The position numbers and the translations under genes are program-made. From the NCBI GenBank assembly GCA_963776845.1, contig CAVZOJ010000011.1, positions 124,001 through 188,000 of the forward strand: DNA of 64,000 nt, written 5' to 3'. Under the pieces are notes generated by a model. The model worked only from the letters and a program-made list of their open reading frames with translations. It was not told the DNA's origin and ran no database searches. Shown piece by piece: positions 46,276 to 55,822 of this stretch (positions within the stretch are counted from its first letter, which is position 1; each line of letters opens with the position of its first letter). The stretch is from Roseitranquillus sp963776845. Its GTDB lineage: Bacteria; Pseudomonadota; Alphaproteobacteria; Rhodobacterales; Rhodobacteraceae.

Positions 46276-48355
46276 TGGCACTCTTGAGGAATACCGCGAC
46301 GGAGTGTCCGGCGACCTTGGCGCTGCCTCGCGTGAGCGTCGCGCGCATCGCCGGGCGGGCGGTGTCGATGTGCCACGTCCAATGTCGCTTGTTCGCGGCT
46401 AAGGGCAGCTTGACACTGACTGCCGCGCCGGCGTTGAAGACGATGAAGATTGCGTCCTCCAGTGTCGAATACGCCGGTGCTCCGCCGGCGGTCCGGATCT
46501 CGGCGCAGACAACCTGCAGGTCGGGGTTGTCCCAATCCTTCTGAGTCATCGTGTGGCCGTCGGGTCGGCGCCAGAACAGGTCCTGCTGGCCGTCCTCGCG
46601 CTCTTGCGCATGAAGGAACAGTTTCTGGCGGAGGATCGGATGTTCGCGGCGAAGCTCGATCATCTTTCGAGTGAACTCGAAGAACTCTTCGTCCACGTCG
46701 GACCAGTCGATCCACGAGATCTCGCTGTCCTGATTGTAGGCATTGTTGTTGCCATGCTGCGAGTTGCCGAGCTCGTCTCCCCCGAGGATCATCGGCGTGC
46801 CCTGGCTCAGCAGCAGGGTCGCCATCAGGTTCCGGCGGCGCTGCGCCCGCTTGGCGAGGATTTCCGCGTCATCGGTTTCACCCTCGACACCCATGTTGTC
46901 GGAGTAGTTCTCGCCGTGGCCGTCGCGGTTGTCCTCGCCGTTGGCCTCGTTGTGGCGCTGGTTGTAGGCGACCACGTCCGCCAGCGTGAAGCCGTCATGG
47001 GCCGTCAGCAGGTTCACCGATGACGTCGCCGGCCGGCCGGAATGGTCGAACTGGATCGCCGAGCCGGTGATCCGGTTCGCGAGTTCGGGCGTCATGCCGG
47101 ACTCGCCACGCCAGAACCGTCGGATGCCGTCACGATACTTGTCGTTCCATTCCAGGAACGGTGGCGGGAACGCTCCAAGCTGGTAGCCGCCCGGTCCGAT
47201 GTCCCATGGCTCGGCGATCAGCTTGACCTGGCTCAGCGTCGGGTCCTGCCGCAGCGCGTCGAAAAAGGCAGCGCCCCGGTCGAAGCCGCCCTCGTCGACA
47301 CGCCCGAGCGTCGAGCAGAGGTCGAAGCGGAAGCCGTCGACGTGCATCACCTCGACCCAGTAGCGCAGCGAATCCATGATCATCCGCAGAACCATGGGGT
47401 TGTCGACGTTGACCGTGTTCCCGGTGCCGGTGTCGTTGATGTAGTAGCGCGGGTTGTCCGGCAGCAGCCGGTAGTAGCTGGCGTTGTCGAGCCCGCGGAA
47501 AGCCAGCGTCGGGCCCATCTCGTTGCCCTCGCCGGTGTGGTTGTAGACCACGTCCATCAGCACCTCGAGCCCGGCATGGTGGAACCGCGCGACCATCTGC
47601 TGGAACTCGCTGATCTGGCCATAGACCAGGTAGCGCGGGTCGGGTGCGAAAAAGCCCCAGGTCTGGTAGCCCCAGTAGTTCGTCAGCCCCTTGTCCGTGA
47701 GGAAGCGGTCGTTGAGGAACGCCTGGCTCGGCAGCAACTCCACCGCCGTGACGCCGAGGTTGGTCAGGTGCTCGAGGATCGGGTCCGACGCCATGCCGAG
47801 GAACGTTCCGCGCTGGTCGACGCCTGGATGCTGCGCCGTCAGCCCCTTGACATGGGCCTCGTAGACGATCGTCTCGTCTATCGGCGTCCGCGGATGCCGG
47901 TCCTCGCCCCAAGAGAATGCCGGATCCTCGATCACGCATCGCGGCATGTGGGGGGCGCTGTCGCGCGTGTCGAAGCTTAGGTCCTCGTCCTCGTGCCCGA
48001 TCTCGTAACTCATCAGAGCATCGTGCCATTCCGGGTGGCCGGTCAGCCGTTTGGCGTAGGGGTCGATGAGCAGCTTGTTCGCATTGAACCGGTGGCCCTG
48101 CTCGGGCTCGAACGGACCGTGGGCGCGATAACCATAGAACTGCCCGGGACGCAGGCCGGAGACATAGCCGTGCCAGACCTCCCCATCGCGCTCCGGCAGG
48201 TCGAGTTGCTCGACCTCCTGCTTCCCGTCCTCGGAAAAGAGGCAGAGCGTCATCTTCTCCGCGTAGTGCGAGAAGATGGCAAAATTGACGCCGTCGCCAT
48301 CGAAGGTGGCGCCAAGGGGCGCGGCGCGCCCGGCAGTCACGCTGTATTTCGTCAT
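46265..48355 (-). CDS. glgX: Glycogen debranching enzyme GlgX
   Basis: GlgX hydrolyses the alpha-1,6 branches left after phosphorylase action. The 696-residue enzyme has an N-terminal CBM48 domain (PLGATFDGDGVNFAIFSHYA) and a GH13 barrel: EVLMDVVYNHTGEGN (region I), HVDGFRFDLCSTLGR (region II), KLIAEPWDIGPGGYQLG (acid Glu) and NLLTAHDGFTLADVVAYN (region IV). The insertion NRDGHGENYSDNMGVEGETD is typical of GlgX. The start overlaps the glgA stop as ATGA. Confidence 0.94.
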   Translation of the reverse strand: MTKYSVTAGRAAPLGATFDGDGVNFAIFSHYAEKMTLCLFSEDGKQEVEQLDLPERDGEVWHGYVSGLRPGQFYGYRAHGPFEPEQGHRFNANKLLIDPYAKRLTGHPEWHDALMSYEIGHEDEDLSFDTRDSAPHMPRCVIEDPAFSWGEDRHPRTPIDETIVYEAHVKGLTAQHPGVDQRGTFLGMASDPILEHLTNLGVTAVELLPSQAFLNDRFLTDKGLTNYWGYQTWGFFAPDPRYLVYGQISEFQQMVARFHHAGLEVLMDVVYNHTGEGNEMGPTLAFRGLDNASYYRLLPDNPRYYINDTGTGNTVNVDNPMVLRMIMDSLRYWVEVMHVDGFRFDLCSTLGRVDEGGFDRGAAFFDALRQDPTLSQVKLIAEPWDIGPGGYQLGAFPPPFLEWNDKYRDGIRRFWRGESGMTPELANRITGSAIQFDHSGRPATSSVNLLTAHDGFTLADVVAYNQRHNEANGEDNRDGHGENYSDNMGVEGETDDAEILAKRAQRRRNLMATLLLSQGTPMILGGDELGNSQHGNNNAYNQDSEISWIDWSDVDEEFFEFTRKMIELRREHPILRQKLFLHAQEREDGQQDLFWRRPDGHTMTQKDWDNPDLQVVCAEIRTAGGAPAYSTLEDAIFIVFNAGAAVSVKLPLAANKRHWTWHIDTARPAMRATLTRGSAKVAGHSVAVFLKSANGD

Positions 48356-49767
48356 GCGGCTTGGATCATCCCGTCATACATCGCGGCGTACTCCGCCGCA
48401 GAGGCCGTCCAGTCAACCGGCTGCCGCATGCCCTGTTCCTGCATCCGTTGGAAACCGTCTCGATTGGCGAAGAGGTCTGCAAGTTTGGTCAGCGCGGCGG
48501 ACAGGCGATCCGCCGTCACCGGACTGAACTGAAGGCCGGTCGCAAGTCCCGAGCGAAGCGCCAGCGGGTTCGCGTCGATCACCGTGTCGGCCAGCCCACC
48601 CGTACGCGCGACTACTGGAACGGTCCCGTAGCGCAGCCCGTAAAGCTGGGTTAGGCCACACGGCTCGAAGCGCGATGGCACGATGATGGCGTCTGACCCC
48701 GCGATGATGCGGTGCGAAAAGGCCTCGTCATAACCGATGGTGACGGCGACGCCCGGATGCGTTTCGCCAAGCCGGCGATAGGCGTCCTCAAGATCCGGCT
48801 CTCCGGTGCCGAGGAGAACGAGCCTGCCGTCACGCTCCAGCAGAGCGCCAATCGAGTCGTAGAGCAGGTCGAGACCCTTCTGCCACGTCAGCCGCGATAC
48901 CACGCAGGCCACGGGTCCCTCCCCCGGTGACAGGCCGACCTCGGCGAGAAGCGCCTCGCGCGCCGCCACCTTTGCCTTCGGCCGGTCGTAGACGGCGATG
49001 TGAGGGTCGGCGGCGGGGTTCCAGACATCGGCGTCGATGCCGTTCAGGATGCCTACGAGGCTGTCGGCGCGGTGGCGCATCAGTCCATCGAGGCCCATGC
49101 CGAATTCGGGGGTCATCAACTCGACCGCATAGGTGGGGCTTACGGTCGTAATCCGGTCCGACCAGACGATTCCGGCCTTGAGAGCGCTCACCTGCCCCCA
49201 GAACTCGTACCCGTCGATGGTGAAGCCGTCTTCGGGCAACTTGAGGCTGTGCCGCCGCTCTGCCGGAACGAGTTCGTGGAAGGCGATGTTGTGGATGGTG
49301 ATGACGCTCGGCCGCCGACCGGCGAGGTAGACGGGCGCGAAGCCGCCCTGCCAGTCGTGCGCGTGAAGAAGCTCCGGCAGCCACTCACCGTCTCCCTCCG
49401 CCGCGAGGCGCGCCGCAAACCATGAGAGAGCCGCGAACCGCTCGGGATTGTCGGGCCAGTCGCGTCCGCCGGCGTTGTAGATGCCTCCGTCGCGCTCGAA
49501 GAGGTGTGGAGCGTCGACCAGGTAGAGCCTCAGCCCCGCCGCCTCGCTCGCGAAGAGCCGGGCCGGACCGCCGAAAAGATAGTCCTCCTCCATCACCGTT
49601 CGCCCGTCGGCGACGATCGCGGCGACGATGGGGTATGCCGGGAGGACCACGCGCATGTCGTGGCCGAGCTTCTCCAGCGCCTTCGGAAGCGCCCCGACCA
49701 CGTCGGCGAGCCCACCGGTCTTGACCAGCGGCGCACACTCCGACGCGACCGAGACGATCGACGTCAT
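48352..49767 (-). CDS. glgA: Glycogen synthase GlgA
   Basis: GlgA transfers glucose from ADP-glucose to the growing alpha-1,4-glucan. The 471-residue GT5 enzyme has the KxGGLxDV donor loop at the N-terminus (PLVKTGGLADVVGALPKALE) and the C-terminal PSRFEPCGLTQLYGLRYGT with the catalytic Glu. Length is typical. The start at 49767 overlaps the glgC stop (ATGA), excluding the upstream in-frame extension, which runs antisense-like through glgC. Confidence 0.94.
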   Translation of the reverse strand: MTSIVSVASECAPLVKTGGLADVVGALPKALEKLGHDMRVVLPAYPIVAAIVADGRTVMEEDYLFGGPARLFASEAAGLRLYLVDAPHLFERDGGIYNAGGRDWPDNPERFAALSWFAARLAAEGDGEWLPELLHAHDWQGGFAPVYLAGRRPSVITIHNIAFHELVPAERRHSLKLPEDGFTIDGYEFWGQVSALKAGIVWSDRITTVSPTYAVELMTPEFGMGLDGLMRHRADSLVGILNGIDADVWNPAADPHIAVYDRPKAKVAAREALLAEVGLSPGEGPVACVVSRLTWQKGLDLLYDSIGALLERDGRLVLLGTGEPDLEDAYRRLGETHPGVAVTIGYDEAFSHRIIAGSDAIIVPSRFEPCGLTQLYGLRYGTVPVVARTGGLADTVIDANPLALRSGLATGLQFSPVTADRLSAALTKLADLFANRDGFQRMQEQGMRQPVDWTASAAEYAAMYDGMIQAA

Positions 49768-51026
49768 GCGTGCGCGGCTCGTCTGTCGAGCATATCCTTG
49801 GTGATCAGCGTGACGCCGCCTTCGGTGACGCGGAACCAGCGCGCGTCCTCCTGCGGGTCCTCGCCGACGACGAGCCCCTGCGGGATGGAGACGTCGCTGT
49901 CGATGACGACGTTCTTCAGGCGCGCGTTCCGTCCGATCTCGACCCGCGGCAGAACCACGGCGCGCTCGAGCGACGAATAGCTGTTGGTGTGGACCATCGT
50001 GAAGAGCAGTGACTCGCGGATTTGCGATCCGGATATGATGCATCCCCCGGAGACCAGCGAACTGACGGCGACGCCGCGCCGATCCTCTTGGTCGTGGATG
50101 AACTTCGCAGGCGGCATCTGCTCGGAATAGGTCCAGATCGGCCATTCCTTGTCCCAGAGGTCGAGGTCGGGATCGAAGTCCGTGAGGTCGATGTTGGCCT
50201 TCCAGAATGCGTCGACCGTGCCGGCGTCGCGCCAGTAGGCTGGGTCGCCTTCGGCCCGAACGCAGCTTTCGTCGAAGCGATGCGCGATCGCCTTTCCATT
50301 CTTGACGATCTGGGGAATGATGTCGCCGCCGAAGTCGTGCTTGCTGTTCGGGTCCTCGGCGTCCTTCCGCAACAATTCGCGCAGGAACTTCCATTCGAAG
50401 ACGTAGATGCCCATCGAGGCGAGCGCGACCTTGGGATTGTCGGGGGTGCCGGGCGGGTCTGCCGGCTTCTCCAGGAACGACGTGATCCGGTCATCCGCGT
50501 CGATCGCCATCACGCCGAAGGCTACCGCCTCCATCCGCGGCACGGTCAGACAGCCAACGGTCACGTCCGCGCCGGTCGAGATATGCTGCTGCAGCATGAT
50601 CTCGTAATCCATCTTGTAGATGTGGTCGCCGGCAAGGACGACGATGTAGTCGACGTCGTAGCTGTCGACGATGTCGATGTTCTGCGTCACCGCATCCGCG
50701 GTGCCCAGATACCATTGTGTCTCGCTGACCCGCTGGCTGGCGGGCAGGATGTCGAGATACTCGTTGCGCTCGGCGCGGAAGAAGTTCCAGCCGCGCTGGC
50801 AGTGCCGGATCAGGCTATGCGCCTTGTATTGCGTCGCGATCGCCATCTTGCGGATGCCGGAGTTCAGCGCGTTTGAAAGCGCGAAATCGATGATCCGAGC
50901 CTTGCCGCCGAACGGCACCGCAGGCTTCGCGCGGTAGTCGGTGAGTTCCCTCAAGCGGCTCCCGCGCCCGCCCGCAAGGACGAAGGCCATTGTCCGGCTG
51001 GACAGCCGCTGGCTTGGTTGAAGCAT
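49764..51026 (-). CDS. glgC: Glucose-1-phosphate adenylyltransferase GlgC
   Basis: GlgC makes ADP-glucose from glucose-1-P and ATP, the committed and normally allosterically controlled step of glycogen synthesis. The 420-residue enzyme shows LAGGRGSRLRELTDYRAKPA, FGGKARIIDFALSN, the adenine/phosphate-binding region WYLGTADAVTQN, LAGDHIYKMDYE and FLEKPADPPGTP, with a C-terminal left-handed beta-helix (ESLLFTMVHTNSYSSLERAV). The start at 51026 follows GGGGGACGAG; it lies 24 bases after glgB. Confidence 0.95.
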   Translation of the reverse strand: MLQPSQRLSSRTMAFVLAGGRGSRLRELTDYRAKPAVPFGGKARIIDFALSNALNSGIRKMAIATQYKAHSLIRHCQRGWNFFRAERNEYLDILPASQRVSETQWYLGTADAVTQNIDIVDSYDVDYIVVLAGDHIYKMDYEIMLQQHISTGADVTVGCLTVPRMEAVAFGVMAIDADDRITSFLEKPADPPGTPDNPKVALASMGIYVFEWKFLRELLRKDAEDPNSKHDFGGDIIPQIVKNGKAIAHRFDESCVRAEGDPAYWRDAGTVDAFWKANIDLTDFDPDLDLWDKEWPIWTYSEQMPPAKFIHDQEDRRGVAVSSLVSGGCIISGSQIRESLLFTMVHTNSYSSLERAVVLPRVEIGRNARLKNVVIDSDVSIPQGLVVGEDPQEDARWFRVTEGGVTLITKDMLDRRAAHA

Positions 51027-51050
51027 CTCGTCCCCCTGCGCCGTTCTTGA

Positions 51051-53261
51051 TTAGGCCCCGCCCTCATAGGCGAGGATGACGGTCGATAGCGGGGGCAGCG
51101 TAACGGGAGCGGAGGCGGGGCGTCCATGATGCTCTTTCGCCGTCGCGACGACGCCGCCCATGTTACCTCGGTTTCCGCCGCCGTAGATCTCAGCGTCGGT
51201 GTTCATCGCCTCGGACCACCGGCCTTCGAGTGGCAGACCACACAGCCAGTCGCGGCGTTCGACAGGAGTGAAATTGCAGATCACCGCGATCGGCCTGTCG
51301 TCCTTGCTGCCCTTGCGGAGCCAGGCGTAGATCGACGCGTCGGCGTCGTTCGCCTCGATCCACTCGAACCCTTCAGGCTCGCAGTCCTTGACGTGCAGCG
51401 AAGGTTCGGAACGGTAGAGCGTGTTGAGATCGCGGACGAGGCGCTTTAGCCCAGCGCCCGGCCCGTGCTGCGATGCATCCCAGTCGAGCTGGGCGTTGTG
51501 GTTCCATTCCGCCCGCTGCGCGAACTCCTGGCCCATGAACAGCAGCTTCTTGCCCGGGTGCCCCCACATGAAGCCGTAGTAGGCGCGGAGATTGGCGAAC
51601 TTCTCCCACTCGGTGCCCGGCATCTTGTCGAGCATCGACCCCTTGCCGTGGACGACCTCGTCATGGCTGATCGGCAGGATGAAGTTCTCGCTGAAGGCGT
51701 AGTGCAGGCCGAAGGTCATCTGGTGATGGTGATGACGGCGGTACAGCGGGTCCTTCTGCATGTAACTCAGGGTGTCGTTCATCCACCCCATGTTCCACTT
51801 GTAGCCGAAGCCCAGCCCTCCGTCGTCGACCGGGCGCGACACGCCGGGGAAGGAGGTCGACTCCTCCGCCACCGTCATGATGCCCGGCCGCTCGCCGTAG
51901 CAAGTGACGTTCATCCGCTTCAGGACGTCGATCGCCTCGTAGTTCTCGCGCCCGCCGTGGACGTTTGGAACCCACTCCCCCTCCTTCCGGCTGTAGTCGC
52001 GGTAGAGCATCGAGGCTACGGCATCCACGCGGAGGCCGTCGACGTGATACTCCTCCAGCCAGTAGAGCGCGTTTGAAACGAGGTAGTTCGACACCTCGGT
52101 CCGGCCGTAGTTGTAGATCAGCGTATTCCAGTCCTGGTGGAATCCCTCCCTCGGGTCGGCGTGCTCGTAGAGAGCGGTTCCGTCAAAGCGTCCGAGCCCG
52201 TGCGGGTCGGTCGGGAAGTGGCCCGGCACCCAGTCGAGGATCACGCCGATGCCGGCGGCGTGTGCCGCCTCGACGAGATCGCGGAATTCGTGCGGGGGGC
52301 CGAAGCGCACCGTGGGCGCGAACATGCCGACCGGCTGGTAGCCCCACGAACCGTCGAACGGGAACTCGCTGATCGGCAGGAACTCCAGGTGAGTGAAGCC
52401 CATGTCGCTGGCGTAGCCGACAAGCTCCTCCGCCGCCTCCTTGTAGCTGAGCGGCCGGTTGCCGTCGTGCACGCGCCGGCGCCACGAGCCGAGATGCACT
52501 TCGTAGACCGAGATTGGCGCCGTGCGGGCGTTGTGGTCGCGGCGACCGCTCATCCACTCGTCGTCCTTCCAGCCATAGCCGAGGATATGGCGAACGAGGG
52601 ACGCATTCTCCGGCGGGTGCTGGCTGCCGAAGCCGACCGGGTCAGCCTTGAGCGGCATCAGGTTTCCCTGGGCACCGATGATCTCGTACTTGTAGGCCTC
52701 AGGCTCACCGACATTCGGAACGAAGATCTCCCAAACCCCGGTCGCGCCGCGGCGGCGCATGAGGTGCCGGCGGCCATCCCAGCCGTTGAAGCCGCCGACG
52801 ACGGAGACGCGGCGGGCGTTGGGCGCCCACACCGCAAAGTGCGTGCCCCACTTGCCCTGATGTTCCATCACGTGGGCGCCGAGCACCTTCCAGAGATGCT
52901 TGTGGGTGCCTTCGCCGAGGAGGTACTCGTCAAGCTCCCCCACGACGGGGCCAAAGCGATAGGCGTCTTCGTACTCCCACTGGCTGCCCTGTCCTTCACC
53001 GCGAAGCCAGTATTCGCCGTCGCCGGGTGCCGCACCCGAGAACACGCCACCGGAGACGCGCTGCAATTCGTGCTGGTCGTCGCTGGTCACGGCCCAGAAG
53101 CGCTCCGCCCCCGGGTCGAAGGCGGTCACCGTTCGGTCGGCGCCGCTTCCGTGAGGTCCGAGGACGGAGAATGGGTCATCATGGACGCCGGCATTGATAC
53201 GCTCGATGTCGGTGTCCGAGAAATGTCTGGCGGGGGCAGCTGTGCGCGCTGTGTCGGTCAT
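51051..53261 (-). CDS. glgB: 1,4-alpha-glucan branching enzyme GlgB
   Basis: GlgB introduces alpha-1,6 branches. The 736-residue enzyme has two N-terminal beta domains (DPFSVLGPHG; GTHFAVWAPNARRVSVVGGF with NGWDGR), then the GH13 barrel: GVILDWVPGHFP (region I), GLRVDAVASMLYRDYSR (nucleophile Asp), TVAEESTSFPGVS (acid Glu) and ISHDEVVHGKGSML (region IV). It ends with VNLPPLS-type sequence typical of the family (PVTLPPLSTVILAYE). The start at 53261 overlaps the glgP stop as ATGA; longer in-frame starts run into glgP. Confidence 0.95.
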   Translation of the reverse strand: MTDTARTAAPARHFSDTDIERINAGVHDDPFSVLGPHGSGADRTVTAFDPGAERFWAVTSDDQHELQRVSGGVFSGAAPGDGEYWLRGEGQGSQWEYEDAYRFGPVVGELDEYLLGEGTHKHLWKVLGAHVMEHQGKWGTHFAVWAPNARRVSVVGGFNGWDGRRHLMRRRGATGVWEIFVPNVGEPEAYKYEIIGAQGNLMPLKADPVGFGSQHPPENASLVRHILGYGWKDDEWMSGRRDHNARTAPISVYEVHLGSWRRRVHDGNRPLSYKEAAEELVGYASDMGFTHLEFLPISEFPFDGSWGYQPVGMFAPTVRFGPPHEFRDLVEAAHAAGIGVILDWVPGHFPTDPHGLGRFDGTALYEHADPREGFHQDWNTLIYNYGRTEVSNYLVSNALYWLEEYHVDGLRVDAVASMLYRDYSRKEGEWVPNVHGGRENYEAIDVLKRMNVTCYGERPGIMTVAEESTSFPGVSRPVDDGGLGFGYKWNMGWMNDTLSYMQKDPLYRRHHHHQMTFGLHYAFSENFILPISHDEVVHGKGSMLDKMPGTEWEKFANLRAYYGFMWGHPGKKLLFMGQEFAQRAEWNHNAQLDWDASQHGPGAGLKRLVRDLNTLYRSEPSLHVKDCEPEGFEWIEANDADASIYAWLRKGSKDDRPIAVICNFTPVERRDWLCGLPLEGRWSEAMNTDAEIYGGGNRGNMGGVVATAKEHHGRPASAPVTLPPLSTVILAYEGGA

Positions 53262-55702
53262 ACGGCCAAGGGTATGGCGTTCCTTTCCGACGGCAAGTTG
53301 TCGCATGAACCTTCTGCGTCGGTAATCGCCTCGGCACCCCAAACTTCAGCCATATATCCGCGGATCGTGCGGTCCGAGGAGAACCAGCCCGAGCGTGCCG
53401 TGTTCAGCGCCGCCATCCGCGTCCAGCGGCCAGCGTCGCGGAAGGCGCGATCAACCTCGCGCTGGGCGCGCCAGTAGTCGGTGAAGTCCGAGCAGACGAG
53501 GAAGTAGTCCGCATCCGTCAGGTTCCGGGCGATGCCCTGGAAGCGGCCGCGATCGTCGGGCGAGAACGTGCCGTCCTCGATCGCCTGGATCGCACGCGCC
53601 AGCCGGGGATCGTCGGCCATAGCCCGCTTGGCATGCCACTCGACCTGACGCCGCTCAACCACCTCGTCCGCGGTCATGCCGAACAGAAAGAAGTTCTCTT
53701 CCCCGACGCGCTCACGGATCTCGACGTTGGCACCATCGAGCGTCCCGATCGTCGGCGCCCCGTTCAAGGCAAACTTCATGTTGCCGGTGCCCGACGCCTC
53801 CTTGCCGGCGGTCGAGATCTGCTCGCTGAGGTCGGCCGCCGGGATCAGCCGTTCGGCCAGGCTCACGTTGTAATTCGACGGATAAACCACCTGCAGGAAC
53901 TGGTTGGTGGTCGGATCGGCGTTCACGACGCGCGCGACCGAATTGATGAGGTGGATTATCTCCTTGGCGAAGACATATCCGGGCGCCGCCTTGCCGCCGA
54001 AGATCTTGACCCGCGGTGTCCAGTCGCCGTTCGGGTTGTCCTTGATCTCCTGCCAGAGCGCGATCGCCTCGAGAATGTTCAGATGCTGGCGCTTGTACTC
54101 ATGGATGCGTTTCACCTGGATATCGAACATGGCCTCCGGATCGACACGGACGCCGCGCGTGTCGGCCAGCCAGTCGCTGAGGTCGGACTTGTTTGCCTTC
54201 TTCGCCGCCCGATACCGTTCGAGGAAGGAGGGATCGTCGATGACCTGCTCAAGTTCCTGGAGTTCCTCCAGATCCTCGGCCCATCCCGTCCCGATCGCTT
54301 CGGTCACGAGCGAGGACAGTCGCCAATTGCACGAGAGCATCCAGCGGCGCGGCGTAACGCCGTTGGTCTGGTTCACGATGCGCTGTGGGTGGAGCCGGTG
54401 CAGATCCTCGAACACGGTCCGCTTCATCAGATCCGTATGCAGGCCCGATACCCCGTTGACGTGGTCGGCCATCACGAACGACAGCTCGCCCATGCGGATG
54501 TCGCCATGACTGCGGATCGCAATCTTGCGGTCCGGGTGCGCCGCGGCGTGCGCCGCATCGATCCGCTCGATGAGCTGGACATGGCGCGGCAGCAGGCGGG
54601 ACATCAGCTCCTCCGGCCAGCGCTCCAGCGCTTCCGGCAGCAGCGTGTGGTTCGTATAATTGAGGCATCCGCGAGCGGTGACGATGGCCTCGTCGAGCGC
54701 CATGCCGCGCTCGTCGTGCAGGAGCCGCACAAGTTCAGGACCGGCGATCGCCGGATGGGTGTCGTTGAGCTGGATCGCGACCTTCTGCGGCAGGATGCGC
54801 AGGTCATCATACTCGCTCTCGAAGCGCCGGAGGATGTCACGCAGAGATGCTGCGGTGAAGAAGTACTCCTGCTTCAGCCGCAGTTCCTTGCCTTGGGTGG
54901 TCGTATCGTCTGGATACAGCACGCGGCTGATCGTGCGCGCCAAGGCCTCTGGCTCAGCCGCGGCGGCGAAGTCCCCTCGGTTGAAGCGTCCAAGGTCGAA
55001 GAGGTTGGTCGGGTGCGCGCCCCACAGCCGGAGCGTGTTCGCCCATCGGCCCTGCCAGCCGATGACCGGCGTGTCGTACGCTTCGGCAACGACACTCTCG
55101 CCGGGCGACCAGATCATACTGTTGCCGTCATGCCGCACATCGCCGCCGAATCCGATCATGAAGGCCGCCTCGGGCCGCTCGAACTCCCATGCATGCGCCT
55201 GCGTGAGCCAGTCCTCCGGCTCCTCCATCTGGCGCCCGTCCTCGAATCGCTGTCGGAAGAGCCCGTGCTCGTAGCGAATGCCGTAGCCCATCGCGGGCAC
55301 GCCGATCGACGAGAGCGATTCCATGAAACAGGCCGCAAGGCGACCGAGTCCACCATTGCCGAGCGCCGCGTCGGGCTCGTCGGCGAACACCTCCGCAAGC
55401 GACAGGCCCGCCGGACGAAGGGCGCGTTCCGCCTCTTCCAGCAGGCCGAGATTCTTGATCGCGTCTTCCAGCAGGCGACCGATCAGAAACTCCAACGACA
55501 GGTAGTAAACGCGCTTCTTTCGAGCAGCATAGCTGGCGCGCGTCGCAGCGAACCAGCGATCGACGATCTTGTCTCTGACCGCCAGCGACAGCGCCATGCG
55601 CCAATCGAGGAGGGTTGCGTGGGCGGTATCCTTGCCCAATGCATACTTGAGCCGTTCGACAACGGCGACGTCGAGTCCGTGGGTCATTTGGTGCGTTCCC
55701 AT
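53258..55702 (-). CDS. glgP: Glycogen/alpha-glucan phosphorylase GlgP
   Basis: GlgP releases glucose-1-P from glycogen using phosphate and pyridoxal phosphate. The 814-residue GT35 enzyme has KKRVYYLSLEFLIGRLLEDA near the N-terminus, LGNGGLGRLAACFMES, TNHTLLPEALERW and the PLP lysine motif EASGTGNMKFALNGAPTIGT. First gene of the eight-gene operon; the promoter should be in the 120 bases between it and galU, or transcription may come through from galU. The start is 55702 or ATG 55687, which has GGGAA upstream. Confidence 0.95.
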   Translation of the reverse strand: MGTHQMTHGLDVAVVERLKYALGKDTAHATLLDWRMALSLAVRDKIVDRWFAATRASYAARKKRVYYLSLEFLIGRLLEDAIKNLGLLEEAERALRPAGLSLAEVFADEPDAALGNGGLGRLAACFMESLSSIGVPAMGYGIRYEHGLFRQRFEDGRQMEEPEDWLTQAHAWEFERPEAAFMIGFGGDVRHDGNSMIWSPGESVVAEAYDTPVIGWQGRWANTLRLWGAHPTNLFDLGRFNRGDFAAAAEPEALARTISRVLYPDDTTTQGKELRLKQEYFFTAASLRDILRRFESEYDDLRILPQKVAIQLNDTHPAIAGPELVRLLHDERGMALDEAIVTARGCLNYTNHTLLPEALERWPEELMSRLLPRHVQLIERIDAAHAAAHPDRKIAIRSHGDIRMGELSFVMADHVNGVSGLHTDLMKRTVFEDLHRLHPQRIVNQTNGVTPRRWMLSCNWRLSSLVTEAIGTGWAEDLEELQELEQVIDDPSFLERYRAAKKANKSDLSDWLADTRGVRVDPEAMFDIQVKRIHEYKRQHLNILEAIALWQEIKDNPNGDWTPRVKIFGGKAAPGYVFAKEIIHLINSVARVVNADPTTNQFLQVVYPSNYNVSLAERLIPAADLSEQISTAGKEASGTGNMKFALNGAPTIGTLDGANVEIRERVGEENFFLFGMTADEVVERRQVEWHAKRAMADDPRLARAIQAIEDGTFSPDDRGRFQGIARNLTDADYFLVCSDFTDYWRAQREVDRAFRDAGRWTRMAALNTARSGWFSSDRTIRGYMAEVWGAEAITDAEGSCDNLPSERNAIPLAV

Positions 55703-55822
55703 TGAATGCGGTAGGGCACAGACGCCTGCTAACGCCCGTGCACTACCAATCCGCTAATGCCTGCAAGGCGCCGCGCTCCCTGACCCTCGCCAGCGGCACC
55801 TTCATGTCGAAGGTTTGCGGGT

